Shown here in pieces: positions 9,104 to 18,011 of a stretch of 64,000 nt of DNA; position 1 is the stretch's first letter; the number at the start of each line of letters is the position of its first letter. The translations under genes were made by a program, and so were the position numbers. The DNA lies in NCBI RefSeq assembly GCF_003955665.1, contig NZ_RXHU01000027.1:83434-147433 (forward strand), read 5' to 3'. Below the pieces are notes generated by a model that worked only from the letters and a program-made list of their open reading frames with translations, searched no databases and was not told where the DNA came from. The DNA comes from Paenibacillus whitsoniae (GTDB taxonomy: Bacteria; Bacillota; Bacilli; Paenibacillales; NBRC-103111).

Positions 9104-9365
9104 CAACCCTATATCTTTTCACATAAAGTTCAAGAATCATGCAAAACTTATGAAACATTTTTGCTTCCTAATTCGTATTATCTACGAAGACGCCTTACAT
9201 AGGGAGCTACTTTATTTCAGGAAGTCTCCATAGATTACTAATTTTGAGGCAAAAGCACTATGAAAAAGGTTAAACATTTGTTTCAAAATTGTAAAACTAT
9301 TTTAAGGTTCTCTTAATACTCCTACCTTATGCTTAATATATCCAATTCTTAGGATGGTGAAGATT
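9104..9365. other. AT-rich intergenic stretch
   Basis: This 262-base stretch is much richer in A+T than its surroundings. No ORF, repeat or clear terminator was recognised in it. CCTTATGCTTAATATATCC near 9325-9345 may include the promoter of the small gene that follows. Confidence 0.4.
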
Positions 9366-9593
9366 ATGGTTATGTTTATCAAGATCAACAATAAAGCCGT
9401 GCCCGTCTACTCTGATGAGAAAAATAAAAAGAAATACAATCTATTAAAATCCGCAATTGATTCTAAAATTACAAAAGGCAGAGCAACGATTAAAAAATGT
9501 CTCGACTCTATCATTTCGATTGAAATTGTCGGCTGCGAGGCGATTCTGCACTCACTGAACGAGCGAGATTCGCTGGCTCTGTCCTTATATTAA
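9366..9593 (+). CDS. Small hypothetical protein, lysine-rich, AT-rich gene
   Basis: About 75 residues, not recognised. The sequence starts MVMFIKINNKAVPVYSDEK, has a basic middle (KNKKKYN, KITKGRATIKK) and ends LNERDSLALSLY. There is no membrane segment. ATG 9366 has GGTGA 5-6 bases upstream; ATG 9354 in the same frame is an alternative. Codon use is AT-rich compared with neighbours, suggesting a different origin or a short regulatory-type protein. A terminator follows within 35 bases, supporting a monocistronic unit. Confidence 0.6.
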   Translation: MVMFIKINNKAVPVYSDEKNKKKYNLLKSAIDSKITKGRATIKKCLDSIISIEIVGCEAILHSLNERDSLALSLY

Positions 9594-9626
9594 GTTGTGC
9601 GACCGGGAATTGCACAGCGAATGAAG

Positions 9627-9659
9627 TAGGCCTGCCTGAAGTGGCAAGGCCTATTTTTT
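9627..9659 (+). terminator. Intrinsic terminator of the small gene
   Basis: TAGGCCTGCC pairs with GGCAAGGCCTA (one bulge), followed by a run of six T. Confidence 0.75.
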
Positions 9660-9788
9660 ATGCAGCGGGCAGGCGGGGCTGGAGCGGATATCGGCAGCCA
9701 ACAGTCGCAGCGGCGGAAGTTTGGCGGTAGTGGCGGACGATTCCTGCTTTTTGGCAGGCTTGTTACTAGATCCGCAGGCTTTAAGTTA

Positions 9789-9828
9789 AATGAAAAAAGA
9801 CGGGCAGCTTAATGCTGCTCCGCCCTAT
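9789..9828 (-). terminator. Probable terminator of the DinB-fold gene
   Basis: On the minus strand GGAGCAGC pairs with GCTGCCC across an ATTAA loop, followed by a TTTTTT run. Confidence 0.6.
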
Positions 9829-9845
9829 CCAACTCACGAAATGTA

Positions 9846-10358
9846 CTACAAGTACCGCTCCTTCAAAATATCCAAATGGTGCTGCGCGTGTCCAGCGATA
9901 ATGTATGCCAGCGCCCGTGCCGTAACGGCCCGCCCGCTAGCCGTGCCTTGGCGCAGCCAGTGGCTCTCAGCGATGGACGGCAGCAGCGAGAATGTCGACG
10001 TGCGAACAGCCTGCCACTCCTGCAACCAGGCAGAGAGTGGAATCGAGTCAAAAGACGCGTTCTCGATAAAAACGTCCTGATCGAAGCCTGGCAGGATCGT
10101 CGTATCACCGCGGGCAACACGCAGCAAACGGTAAGCCATAATCCGCTCGGTGTCGGTAATGTGCCACAGCACTTCCTTCACACTCCACTTGCCCGGCGCA
10201 TAGCGCAGAAGCCCTTTCTCTTCCGAAATCGATGCAGCTAGCGTTCCGACCTCCTGCGCTTGCTGGCGTAAAAAGGCAATCACGTCGCCATCCGGTACCT
10301 TGGCAATGTATTGTGCAAAATAAGGCGCAAATTCCTCAGCGTTCGGTCTTGTCAGCAT
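9846..10358 (-). CDS. DinB family protein (DinB_2, YfiT/BstA-like)
   Basis: This 170-residue four-helix-bundle protein has a likely three-His metal site: His in VLWHITDTER (about residue 66) and HAQHH near residue 160. Members are putative metal-dependent transferases (bacillithiol-S-transferase-like) or hydrolases. The protein is single-domain, normal length and free of signal peptide. It stands alone, with its own terminator. Confidence 0.88.
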   Translation of the reverse strand: MLTRPNAEEFAPYFAQYIAKVPDGDVIAFLRQQAQEVGTLAASISEEKGLLRYAPGKWSVKEVLWHITDTERIMAYRLLRVARGDTTILPGFDQDVFIENASFDSIPLSAWLQEWQAVRTSTFSLLPSIAESHWLRQGTASGRAVTARALAYIIAGHAQHHLDILKERYL

Positions 10359-10457
10359 CCAATCGAACCTCCCACAGCTCTTGTCTCTTCTCCTAAATTA
10401 TACGCGATAGAAATGAGAATTGGGAAGTCTTGGCGTTTAAAAATTGACCAAAGGTAA

Positions 10458-10745
10458 CTAACCGTATTTATAGGTCATGCCGTGCCCGCCCTTCGGATAT
10501 ACCCAATCGATATTATAAGAAGGACACGCAATCCGGCATGTGCCGCATTCGATGCAGTTTTCATAGGCAACCGTTGTGATTTTCAATTTTTTCTCCCACG
10601 CATACACATCCGACGGGCAGAAGTAATTGCAATCCTTGGTCACGCAGCTCAGACACGTCCCCGTATCTTTAATAACAAGATGCGATTTGTCGTCGCATTT
10701 GTAGCGAATGGTAAAGAGCTTATCTGTAATGTCGCTTGCACTCAT
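10458..10745 (-). CDS. fixX: Ferredoxin-like protein FixX
   Basis: About 95 residues with two Cys clusters, CLSCVTKDCNYFCPSD and CIECGTCRIACPSYNIDW, fitting the iron-sulfur domain of ETF:quinone oxidoreductases. ATG 10745 overlaps the fixC stop (ATGA), with GGAGGG about 10 bases upstream, so translation is coupled. FixX passes electrons from the FixAB flavoprotein with FixC to quinone and/or a low-potential acceptor. It is the last gene of fixABCX. Confidence 0.92.
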   Translation of the reverse strand: MSASDITDKLFTIRYKCDDKSHLVIKDTGTCLSCVTKDCNYFCPSDVYAWEKKLKITTVAYENCIECGTCRIACPSYNIDWVYPKGGHGMTYKYG

Positions 10746-12052
10746 CCGTTCATCGCCCTCCATCCTTTATACCCCAGCTTCATCAGGTTGACTGTGCCGC
10801 CAGCCGCATTTTTGATGAGCTTGACGGCCATTTTTTGTTTCTCGGCCTTCGGCGTGCCGTCGACCAGGAACATGTTGTACGCCGCTTCATTGAGTGCCTT
10901 CGGCAGCTTCGAGAAGAGCAGCTCGGGATCCTGATCGCGCAGGAAGCCGTGCATGCCTTGATATTTTTGCAAATCCTTATGCACAAAAGAGGCGCGAATT
11001 GCGGTGTCGTACGCCTTCAGCGACGGCGCGGAGTAATCGCCGCGCGCTTTGGCCGCGACGATAGCTTCGCCCGCCAGCCGGCCGGACGTCATCGCCAGAT
11101 TCGTCCCCTCGCGGTGGACGAAATTGACGAGCTGCGCGGCATCGCCGCAGACGCACCAGCCGTCGCCGGACAGCGGCGGGATCGAATGAAAACCGCCTTC
11201 TGGAATGAGATGGCCGGAGTATTCCTTCGTCTCGCCGCCCTGGATCAGCTTCCGAATCATCGGATGCTGTTTGACGGCGTCGAGGACGGTGTAAGGCTTC
11301 ACCTTTTTATCCCGCAAATGGTTCACCATGACGCCGACGCCAAGCGAAATCGTTTCCTTGTTCGTGTACAGGAAGCCCATGCCCGCCATGCCAAGCGACG
11401 TCTCGCCCATGAACTCGATCGTCACGCCTTCGTCGCCTTCCAGACCGAAGCGATCTTCAATCTTCTCGCGCGGAAGGGCAATCACTTCCTTGACGGCAAG
11501 AGAAACCTCATCGGGCATCCACTCTCGATGAATGCCCATCGCCTTGCCGAGCAAAGAGTTGACGCCGTCGGCAATGACGACGACATCGGCGTACAAGTCG
11601 CCGTCCTCGCGGTCTGTGCGCACGCCGACGACTTTCTCCCCTTCTCTGATGACGTCCAAGGCTACGGTCTCATAAACGGGGATCGCTCCCGCCGCAACCG
11701 CCTTGTCCGCGAACCATTGATCGAACTTCACGCGCAGCCCGGTAAAGCAGTTATACGGCTCCTTGTACGCCTCGTTCCGGTGGCCGAACGTCACCATCGA
11801 CTCCTTTCCCATCATCCAGATGCGCTGCTCCACAATGTAGCGCTCCATGGGGAAGTTTTTTTCCGTCCAGAATTCGGGCACCAGCTCCTCGATCTGTTTG
11901 CGGTACAGGACGCCGCCGAAAATATTTTTGGCGCCGGGGAACTCGCCCCGCTCCAGCAGGACGACGGACAGCCCCGCCCGCGCCATCGTCAGCGCCGCCG
12001 CTGCGCCAGCCGGTCCGGCGCCGACGACGATCGCATCGAATTTTTCGTTCAT
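10742..12052 (-). CDS. fixC: Electron transfer flavoprotein-quinone oxidoreductase FixC
   Basis: This 436-residue FAD protein begins with an FAD-binding motif (IVVGAGPAGAAAALTMARAG, residues 7-26). Further on, WCVCGDAAQLVNF is the second FAD contact region near residue 305. The C-terminal half lacks the iron-sulfur cluster, which is supplied by separate FixX. It is the membrane-associated quinone-reducing part of the FixABCX complex. It overlaps fixB by 4 bases and fixX by 4 bases. The gene appears GC-richer than the window average. Confidence 0.93.
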   Translation of the reverse strand: MNEKFDAIVVGAGPAGAAAALTMARAGLSVVLLERGEFPGAKNIFGGVLYRKQIEELVPEFWTEKNFPMERYIVEQRIWMMGKESMVTFGHRNEAYKEPYNCFTGLRVKFDQWFADKAVAAGAIPVYETVALDVIREGEKVVGVRTDREDGDLYADVVVIADGVNSLLGKAMGIHREWMPDEVSLAVKEVIALPREKIEDRFGLEGDEGVTIEFMGETSLGMAGMGFLYTNKETISLGVGVMVNHLRDKKVKPYTVLDAVKQHPMIRKLIQGGETKEYSGHLIPEGGFHSIPPLSGDGWCVCGDAAQLVNFVHREGTNLAMTSGRLAGEAIVAAKARGDYSAPSLKAYDTAIRASFVHKDLQKYQGMHGFLRDQDPELLFSKLPKALNEAAYNMFLVDGTPKAEKQKMAVKLIKNAAGGTVNLMKLGYKGWRAMNG

Positions 12053-13167
12053 TTGGCTTCACTCCTCTCGCGGGCATCCGCGTCTGCCGCTTGCGTTTGC
12101 GCTTGCCGGGCGTGCTCCGGCGCCTTCACGCCGAACAATTGCCGGCGCTCCTTAATCGCCTGCGTCAGCGCCGGCACGAGCTTGAACAGGTCGCCCACGA
12201 TCCCGTAGTGGGCGAATTGAAAAATCGGCGCGTTCGCGTCCCGATTGATCGCCACCACGACGTCGGCCCCGCTCATGCCGACGGTATGCTGGACAGCGCC
12301 TGAGATGCCGACGGCGATGTACAGCTTTGGGCGCACCGTCGCACCGGTCTGGCCGACCTGGTGCTCGTGCGTGATCCACCCCGCGTCCACCGCCGCGCGG
12401 GAAGCCCCTACGACGCCGCCGAGCGCATCCGCAAGCTCGGCGAGCAGCCCGAACGCGTCCGGCCCGCCCAGGCCGCGTCCGCCGGCAACGATAATCTCGG
12501 CTTCCTCGAGATTGAGCTTGCCCGTTTCGCGCAGGAAGTCCAATACCTGCGCGGCAATCTCTTCCTCCCGCATAGGACAGTCCATGCGGATGATCTCGCC
12601 CTCGCGTGCCATGTCCTTCGGCAGCGCCTGAAACACTCCGGCCCGCGCGGTCGCCATCTGCGGCCGGTACTGCTTGCAGAGGATGGTGGCCATCATCTTC
12701 TCGGAAAAAGCCGGGCGGCTAGCCAGCAGCAGCCGTGACGGCGGCGGCTCGACGTCAAGCTGCGTCGTATCCGCCGTCAGCCCCGTCGGCAGGTGCGTCG
12801 CTATCGCACCTGCGAGGTCGCGCCCCGTTGCGGTCGCGCCGAACAGCACGATCTCGGGCTTCGCTTCCTCGATCAGCTTCAGGCAGACCCGGCTGTACGG
12901 CCGGGTCCGGTAGTCGCGAAGCTCGGGGGCTTCGCATAGATACACCCGGTCGGCGCCGTACTGCACGGCCTCTTCGGCGAGATGTGCCACATGCTCGCCG
13001 AGGACGAGCGCCATGAGCGGCACCTCCAGCTTCGCCGCCAGCTTGCGCCCTTCGCCGAGCAGCTGCCAGCTGACCTTTTTGGCCGCGCCTGCCCGCTGCT
13101 CGACCACAATCAACACGCCCCGATAGGCCGACCAATCGGGCATTTCATCGTTATGCTCCTTTGCCAT
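12049..13167 (-). CDS. fixB: Electron transfer flavoprotein alpha subunit FixB
   Basis: This 372-residue protein has an N-terminal ETF domain (about residues 12-200) and a C-terminal FAD-binding domain with ASRAAVDAGW, HEHQVGQTG, RPKLYIAVGISGAVQH and NRDANAPIF. These are the typical EtfA/FixB signature. It forms the heterodimer with FixA. A short Ala/Gln-rich charged tail (QAQTQAADADARERSEAK) is unusual but compatible with function. It lies 51 bases downstream of fixA and overlaps fixC by 4 bases. Confidence 0.94.
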   Translation of the reverse strand: MAKEHNDEMPDWSAYRGVLIVVEQRAGAAKKVSWQLLGEGRKLAAKLEVPLMALVLGEHVAHLAEEAVQYGADRVYLCEAPELRDYRTRPYSRVCLKLIEEAKPEIVLFGATATGRDLAGAIATHLPTGLTADTTQLDVEPPPSRLLLASRPAFSEKMMATILCKQYRPQMATARAGVFQALPKDMAREGEIIRMDCPMREEEIAAQVLDFLRETGKLNLEEAEIIVAGGRGLGGPDAFGLLAELADALGGVVGASRAAVDAGWITHEHQVGQTGATVRPKLYIAVGISGAVQHTVGMSGADVVVAINRDANAPIFQFAHYGIVGDLFKLVPALTQAIKERRQLFGVKAPEHARQAQTQAADADARERSEAK

Positions 13168-13218
13168 TCCCGCATTCCTCCCTTTCCTCGCGCTGCCGTC
13201 GCACCGCGCTTGGCCCTC

Positions 13219-14052
13219 TTACGCCTCCAGCACCGTCTGCAACTCTGCGTGCCCAAGCAGCTCGCCTGCAAGCTCGCTGGCCGTCGCCTCCGACGTATCC
13301 AAGGCGATCATCTTCGTTTTGACCGACTTCACTTCCGGCACCCACGTCTTGGCCACGATCGTCGGCGAACCTTTCAGCCCGATTTTGGCCCGCTCCAAAT
13401 CCGGAAAATCCGCCGTCGTCCACACGACCGGCTTATACCGGGCCGCGTGGATCATGCCCGGCAGCGACGCCCGCCTCACTTTATTCAGCTCCTTCAGCGC
13501 CGTGATCAGTACAGGCATGCTTGTCTCCACCACTTCGACGCCGTCCTCCAGCAGCCGGTGCACCCGCACCTTACGATTCTCCTCATCCACTTGCACCACT
13601 TTATTCACATAAGTGAGCTGCTCCAGATCCAACCGGCATGCGACGCCAGGCCCGACCTGCCCCGTGTCGCCGTCGAGCGTCTGCTTCCCGCAAAACACCA
13701 TGTCGACGGGGCCCCACGTCTCCGCAATCTTGCGAATCGTCCGCGCCACGACGTACGACGTCGCCAGCGTATCTGCACCGGCAAAGCCGCGATCCGTCAC
13801 AAGCACCGCCTCGTCCGCGCCAAGCGAGATGCATTCCTTGAGTCCTTTCTCCGCAGGGGGCGGCCCCATCGTCACCACGGTCACACGCGCGCCCTGCTCG
13901 TCTTTAATCCGCAGCGCCTCCTCCAGTCCATGCATATCATAGAAGTTCACAATGCTCGGTACGCCTTGGCGAATCAACGTATTGTTCTTCGGATCGATGC
14001 GAATTTCGCGCGAATCCGGCACCTGCTTGATACAAACGACAATATGCAGCAT
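13219..14052 (-). CDS. fixA: Electron transfer flavoprotein beta subunit FixA
   Basis: 277 residues from ATG 14052, which has CAGGAGAG 7 bases upstream; an in-frame upstream start (14100) lacks a ribosome site. The protein begins HIVVCIKQVPDSREIRID and carries FCGKQTLDGDTGQVGPGVA. The DGDTGQVGP stretch is typical of the FixA/bifurcating group, whereas simple respiratory EtfB differs there (established pattern, applied by eye). First gene of fixABCX, so the operon probably oxidises NADH with electron bifurcation; that role is inferred. Confidence 0.94.
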   Translation of the reverse strand: MLHIVVCIKQVPDSREIRIDPKNNTLIRQGVPSIVNFYDMHGLEEALRIKDEQGARVTVVTMGPPPAEKGLKECISLGADEAVLVTDRGFAGADTLATSYVVARTIRKIAETWGPVDMVFCGKQTLDGDTGQVGPGVACRLDLEQLTYVNKVVQVDEENRKVRVHRLLEDGVEVVETSMPVLITALKELNKVRRASLPGMIHAARYKPVVWTTADFPDLERAKIGLKGSPTIVAKTWVPEVKSVKTKMIALDTSEATASELAGELLGHAELQTVLEA

Positions 14053-14186
14053 CTTTTCACTCTCCTGCTCGAAGCTTGTCATCATTGTGAAATTTGTCAC
14101 TTAAATGGTAGTAAGTAATCGTTTTCAAACGTATTTATCTCAATATATGCAGGAAAGAAGTAATCATGCTACTCAGAAATCGTCTC

Positions 14187-14228
14187 AAAATAAACAAAGC
14201 GCACGCTCACACCTGTGTGAACATGCGC
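14187..14228 (-). terminator. Terminator of the Gfo/Idh gene at 14244
   Basis: On the minus strand GCGCATGTTCAC pairs (with G-U pairs) with GTGAGCGTGCGC, followed by TTTGTTTATTTT. Confidence 0.75.
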
Positions 14229-14243
14229 CCCGCGTATTGTCTT

Positions 14244-15380
14244 TTAAAGCTGCCAATCCAACGTCTGAAACATGCCGGTTTTGGCGGATTGCTGCGCTTT
14301 GATGCACAGCTGTGCGCTGACCAGCCCATCGGACAAGTTCGAAATCGATTCTCCCCTGCCATGCAGCAGCTCGGCAAAATTCGCTGCCAGCAGGTCGTCC
14401 CCGCCGAAGTGGTTACCCCCGGGCGCCAGCTCATACGTCTCAACACGCGATGTATGATGCATGTGAACTTTAACAACGCCTGTGTAGAAGTCAAAATCGA
14501 CTGTGCCTTTATACCCCATAAACCGAGCACCCCGCTGTGCTACCCCTTTGCGAATAAAAAAGTTCTGCGAATACGACACGTGCATGCCGCTCTCGTAACG
14601 AATCAGCGCGCTGCCGGAATCCTCGTTGCCGGTATCCTCCGCATAACAGCAGTACTGCCAGGTCGGCTCGATGTCGTCTTTGAACGTTACGGTGCTTTCC
14701 AGACACGTTCGATTATCCGAGCAGTCGACGCATTTTAAACCAGCGGGCTTATTGCCCCTGAACACCTGCTTCGACGTCATCGCGCAAACCGCGCCAGGCT
14801 TTTGCCGGAGCACAGCTTGAATATAGTCGAAATCGTGGGTCGCTTTTTGCAGAAACAAACCGCCAGTCTCTGCTTCATCACGATACCAGTTTTGAAAATA
14901 CACCCGGCCGTACGGCACATTGTTAACCGCCTGCACGTGCTCCACGGTTCCGATTTTCCCGGAGTCAACGATTTCCTTCACCAGCTGCACCAGCGACGTT
15001 ACCCGCAGCGGAAAAGACACCACGACCGGTGATCGGGATCGCTCGGAAGCTGCTTTAAGCTTCAGCAAGTCCGCCATATCCGTGGCGACCGGCTTTTCCA
15101 AATATAACGGCAGCCCCTTTTCCAGCACTTTTAGCGCCATTGGCGTATGCAGCGTACAGCGCGTGCCGACCATGACACCGTCCATATGTTCAGCCGCAAG
15201 CATTTCATCTACCGTATCGTAGTAGGCAATCCCTTCCCACCCTTTTTCGGCAACGCGTGCCTCAACGCCCGCTCGATTGACATCCACAATAGCGTTGACG
15301 CGCACACTCGGGTCCTGCTGCAGCACTTTATCCACAACCGATCCCATTCTTCTCCCATAACCGATAACCCCGATATTCAC
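14244..15380 (-). CDS. Gfo/Idh/MocA family oxidoreductase
   Basis: About 378 residues from GTG 15380, which has GGAGG 7 bases upstream; the longer in-frame start covers the ribosome site. A Rossmann fold (NIGVIGYGRRMG) is followed by catalytic Lys in LYLEKPVAT and a His/Asp pair in QKATHDFDYIQ. A Cys-containing stretch (CVDCSDNRTCLES, about residues 220-235) is unusual and could bind metal or form a disulfide. It is divergent from an AraC gene and probably its target. Substrate unknown. Confidence 0.9.
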   Translation of the reverse strand: MNIGVIGYGRRMGSVVDKVLQQDPSVRVNAIVDVNRAGVEARVAEKGWEGIAYYDTVDEMLAAEHMDGVMVGTRCTLHTPMALKVLEKGLPLYLEKPVATDMADLLKLKAASERSRSPVVVSFPLRVTSLVQLVKEIVDSGKIGTVEHVQAVNNVPYGRVYFQNWYRDEAETGGLFLQKATHDFDYIQAVLRQKPGAVCAMTSKQVFRGNKPAGLKCVDCSDNRTCLESTVTFKDDIEPTWQYCCYAEDTGNEDSGSALIRYESGMHVSYSQNFFIRKGVAQRGARFMGYKGTVDFDFYTGVVKVHMHHTSRVETYELAPGGNHFGGDDLLAANFAELLHGRGESISNLSDGLVSAQLCIKAQQSAKTGMFQTLDWQL

Positions 15381-15526
15381 AACGCTTCCTCCTTTATGTT
15401 CCCTCATGTACCCTCATTATAGGAGCAAAGCCTTGCACTTTCTTTGTCATATCCACCGATTTATTTGTATTTCTGCTATAGTAGATAAAGTAATCATTCA
15501 ATTCATAACTTGGAGTGACTATAACC

Positions 15527-16432
15527 GTGGCAAGCTCAGATCAAGCGCAAACGTTTACCTATCAACGGCTTTCATTGCCGCCGATCATTTCCATAACCAA
15601 TCTGATTACCATGTATTATTTCGAATATGGCAAAGACTACGTCTTCCATGGAGAAAAGCACGATTTCTGGGAGCTGCTCTACGTGGATCGCGGTGAAGTC
15701 GAAGTCCATGCGGACGAGACGACGCATATTCTTCAGCAGGGCACCATTATTTTTCATAAGCCGAACGAATTTCACAGCTTCTACTCGCTCAAAGGCAAGG
15801 CGCCGAACCTGATCGTCATTACGTTCGATTGTCTCTCTGATGCCATGCACTTTTTTGAAAATAAAGTGATCTCTCTGAACAGCCAGGAGCGCAACCTGCT
15901 TACGACCATAATTGCGGAGGGTCAGCGCATCTTTCCGTTTCCTTTCCAATACCCCTTGGCGCGGCGCCATGACGCTCCACCGGGCAGCGAGCAGCTTCTC
16001 CGCAACTACCTGGAGATTTTGCTGATTCGACTTCACCAGCGAATGGATCGCGACGAATCCGAAACGCCGTTAACGACGATGGCTCAGGAAAGATCGATGG
16101 GCGAACTCGTCTCCAAAATCGCCGCTTATATGGCCGATCATTTACACGAGCAGCTATCGGTTGCTGCGCTTGCCCAGCTTTTTTGCATAGGAAGAAGTCA
16201 ACTGGCCGATTTATTTAAAAAGCAAACCGGCTCCTCGCTCATGGAGTATTTCGCCAAATTAAAAATCAATCAAGCGAAAATCATGATTCGCGAGGAAACG
16301 TACAATTTTACCGAGATTGCCGGGTTGCTCGGGTTCAGCTCCGTCCACTATTTCTCCAAAGCGTTCAAAAAAGCGACCCGCATGAGCCCCACCGAATATG
16401 CCCGTACTGTGAAGTCGCGGATGCCAAGCTAA
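15527..16432 (+). CDS. AraC family transcriptional regulator
   Basis: About 301 residues. The cupin domain (residues 20-110) includes KHDFWELLYVDRGEVEVH and IIFHKPNEFHSFYS, typical of sugar-sensing AraC proteins. The C-terminal double HTH (about 200-295) has LSVAALAQLFCIGRSQLADLFKK and FTEIAGLLGFSSVHYFSKAFKK. GTG 15527 has GGAGTGA with an 8-base spacer; GTG 15515 in frame would lie inside that site. Divergent from a Gfo/Idh gene, which it probably regulates. Confidence 0.9.
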   Translation: MASSDQAQTFTYQRLSLPPIISITNLITMYYFEYGKDYVFHGEKHDFWELLYVDRGEVEVHADETTHILQQGTIIFHKPNEFHSFYSLKGKAPNLIVITFDCLSDAMHFFENKVISLNSQERNLLTTIIAEGQRIFPFPFQYPLARRHDAPPGSEQLLRNYLEILLIRLHQRMDRDESETPLTTMAQERSMGELVSKIAAYMADHLHEQLSVAALAQLFCIGRSQLADLFKKQTGSSLMEYFAKLKINQAKIMIREETYNFTEIAGLLGFSSVHYFSKAFKKATRMSPTEYARTVKSRMPS

Positions 16433-16448
16433 CGCGGTTTTCCATCGA

Positions 16449-16495
16449 AAAAGGGTGCCACACGCCGTCGCCATGACGATCTGGGGCACCCTTTT
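16449..16495. terminator. Bidirectional terminator
   Basis: AAAAGGGTGCC pairs perfectly with GGCACCCTTTT across a 25-base loop, between the AraC gene (+) and the GNAT gene (-). Confidence 0.8.
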
Positions 16496-16505
16496 CATCT
16501 ACTGC

Positions 16506-16943
16506 CTAATCCTCTTCTTCCTCTTCCTCAATTTCATACGTGCATAGAAACCGCTCTACACCCGGATATTTCTCGCCAAGGCTGCGAACGACAAAGCCTA
16601 CGCTCCGATAAAACTCTACTGCTTCCTCATCCGTCTCCACCTGAATCCGAGTTGGGCTCATCTCCTCGATCACCTCAAGTAGTAAGCCGCGGCCAAAGCC
16701 GACGCCTCTGCTTTCTGGCTCAACCGCTAGATGGCGAATCGTCATTTCTTGTCTCTCATTCAGATCAAAGCCTATAATCCCCACATACACGCCTTCGGAC
16801 TCGTAAGCGAACAACCAACTGGCATCTTCCTGCTCGTAGTAAGCAACCGCCTTATGAACCGCTTCAGGGTCCGGGAATACGCTGTAACTGAGCAGCTCCT
16901 GAAACTGACTCTCTGTGATACGGGCTTTCACATTCATTAACAT
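16506..16943 (-). CDS. GNAT family N-acetyltransferase
   Basis: About 145 residues. A GNAT core is seen: VGIIGFDLNERQEMTIRHLAVEPESRGVGFGRGLL, including the acetyl-CoA loop RGVGFGRG, then IQVETDEEAVEFYRSVGF. It ends in an acidic tail EIEEEEEED. ATG 16943 is chosen because the residues before it do not fit the family; its ribosome site is weak, and ATG 16937 is possible. It probably acetylates an amine on a small molecule or protein; substrate unknown. Confidence 0.85.
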   Translation of the reverse strand: MLMNVKARITESQFQELLSYSVFPDPEAVHKAVAYYEQEDASWLFAYESEGVYVGIIGFDLNERQEMTIRHLAVEPESRGVGFGRGLLLEVIEEMSPTRIQVETDEEAVEFYRSVGFVVRSLGEKYPGVERFLCTYEIEEEEEED

Positions 16944-17139
16944 GGCTATCACACACTTCTTTCTGTATCTGCTTCCCCCATAATCTAACAATGCAGCGGC
17001 GCTGTCAACTTTGGCATGCTAGATAATGCCGCCTATCCGGCATTTATCCCACTCCGCAAAATTTCTCTTTACAAGAGGCTTCGAAGTGTACTAATATTAA
17101 TCCAATAAGTTTAGTCGGTATTTGAAAGGACATGACAAC

Positions 17140-17907
17140 ATGACTTTAAGTATCATTTTAATGGGCGTTCTGGTCGGCTTCCTTGTCGGACTGACCGGCG
17201 TCGGCGGCGCTTCACTGTTAACTCCGATTCTCATTCTGATCGGCATTCATCCTTCGATCGCGGTTGGAACAGACCTTCTGTACAACTCCATCACCAAGCT
17301 GTTCGGCACCATTCAACACTGGCGGCAAAAGACGATCGATTTCAAGCTTGTACGCGTACTCGCGATGGGCAGTATTCCAGGCGTCATTCTGGCCGTCATC
17401 GTCCTGAAGATGTTCAACTCCTTTTTCAATAACCAAGAAGACATCATCAAGCACGCACTCGGTTATGTGCTGATTCTCGTGGCATTTGCGACGCTGTTTA
17501 AAGTATTTTTCGGGCATAAAATCAAGGAAAACCGCTGGCAGCTCCGTTCGCTCCAAGAAAAGCGCGGCCTCACCATCACCATCGGTGCTGTCCTCGGATT
17601 TGTCGTAGGTTTAACGTCGATCGGCTCCGGCTCCCTTTACGCGATCGCGATGCTCTACTTCTTCAGAATGAATCCCGCGCAGCTCGTCGGTACGGACATC
17701 GCCCATGCGTTCTTCCTGGCTTCAACCGCCGGCATCCTTCACGCGAGCCTTGGCAACGTGAACTATTCGCTCGTGCTGAACCTTTTGATCGGTTCCATTC
17801 CGGGCGTTCTCATCGGCTCTATGCTTTCTACCAAAGCGCCTACGCTCGTGCTCCGCACAATCATTGCAAGCCTCGTCTTAATTAGCGGGATTAAATTAAT
17901 TGGCTAA
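17140..17907 (+). CDS. Sulfite exporter TauE/SafE family membrane protein
   Basis: About 255 residues with around eight hydrophobic segments in two repeated halves. Each half has the family's glycine-rich signature: GFLVGLTGVGGASLLTPIL near the start and GFVVGLTSIGSGSLYAIAM in the middle. Each is followed by VGTDL or VGTDIAH. The family exports sulfite, sulfoacetate or other organosulfur anions. ATG 17140 has AAAGGA 9 bases upstream. It is monocistronic, followed by a terminator. Confidence 0.9.
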   Translation: MTLSIILMGVLVGFLVGLTGVGGASLLTPILILIGIHPSIAVGTDLLYNSITKLFGTIQHWRQKTIDFKLVRVLAMGSIPGVILAVIVLKMFNSFFNNQEDIIKHALGYVLILVAFATLFKVFFGHKIKENRWQLRSLQEKRGLTITIGAVLGFVVGLTSIGSGSLYAIAMLYFFRMNPAQLVGTDIAHAFFLASTAGILHASLGNVNYSLVLNLLIGSIPGVLIGSMLSTKAPTLVLRTIIASLVLISGIKLIG

Positions 17908-17928
17908 TACACGGAATATATACGAGAC

Positions 17929-17965
17929 AGCTCGTCAGGATGATCTCCTGAGCGGGCTTTTTTTT
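17929..17965 (+). terminator. Terminator of TauE/SafE gene
   Basis: AGCTCGTCAGGA pairs with TCCTGAGCGGGCT (G-U tolerated), followed by a run of eight T. Confidence 0.85.
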
Positions 17966-18011
17966 GTCGAGTCGTGCGGTTCCCCGGGAAATATTCCGGC
18001 ATTTCCTGAGC

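Noticed and set aside
10736..12208. A 490-codon open frame on the + strand
   Set aside because: It is the antisense shadow of fixC and the end of fixB, rich in Arg/His/Leu as expected from GC-rich reverse frames; fixC is unambiguous on the other strand.
12982..14118. A 378-codon open frame on the + strand
   Set aside because: Shadow of fixB and fixA; no ribosome site and no recognisable domain.
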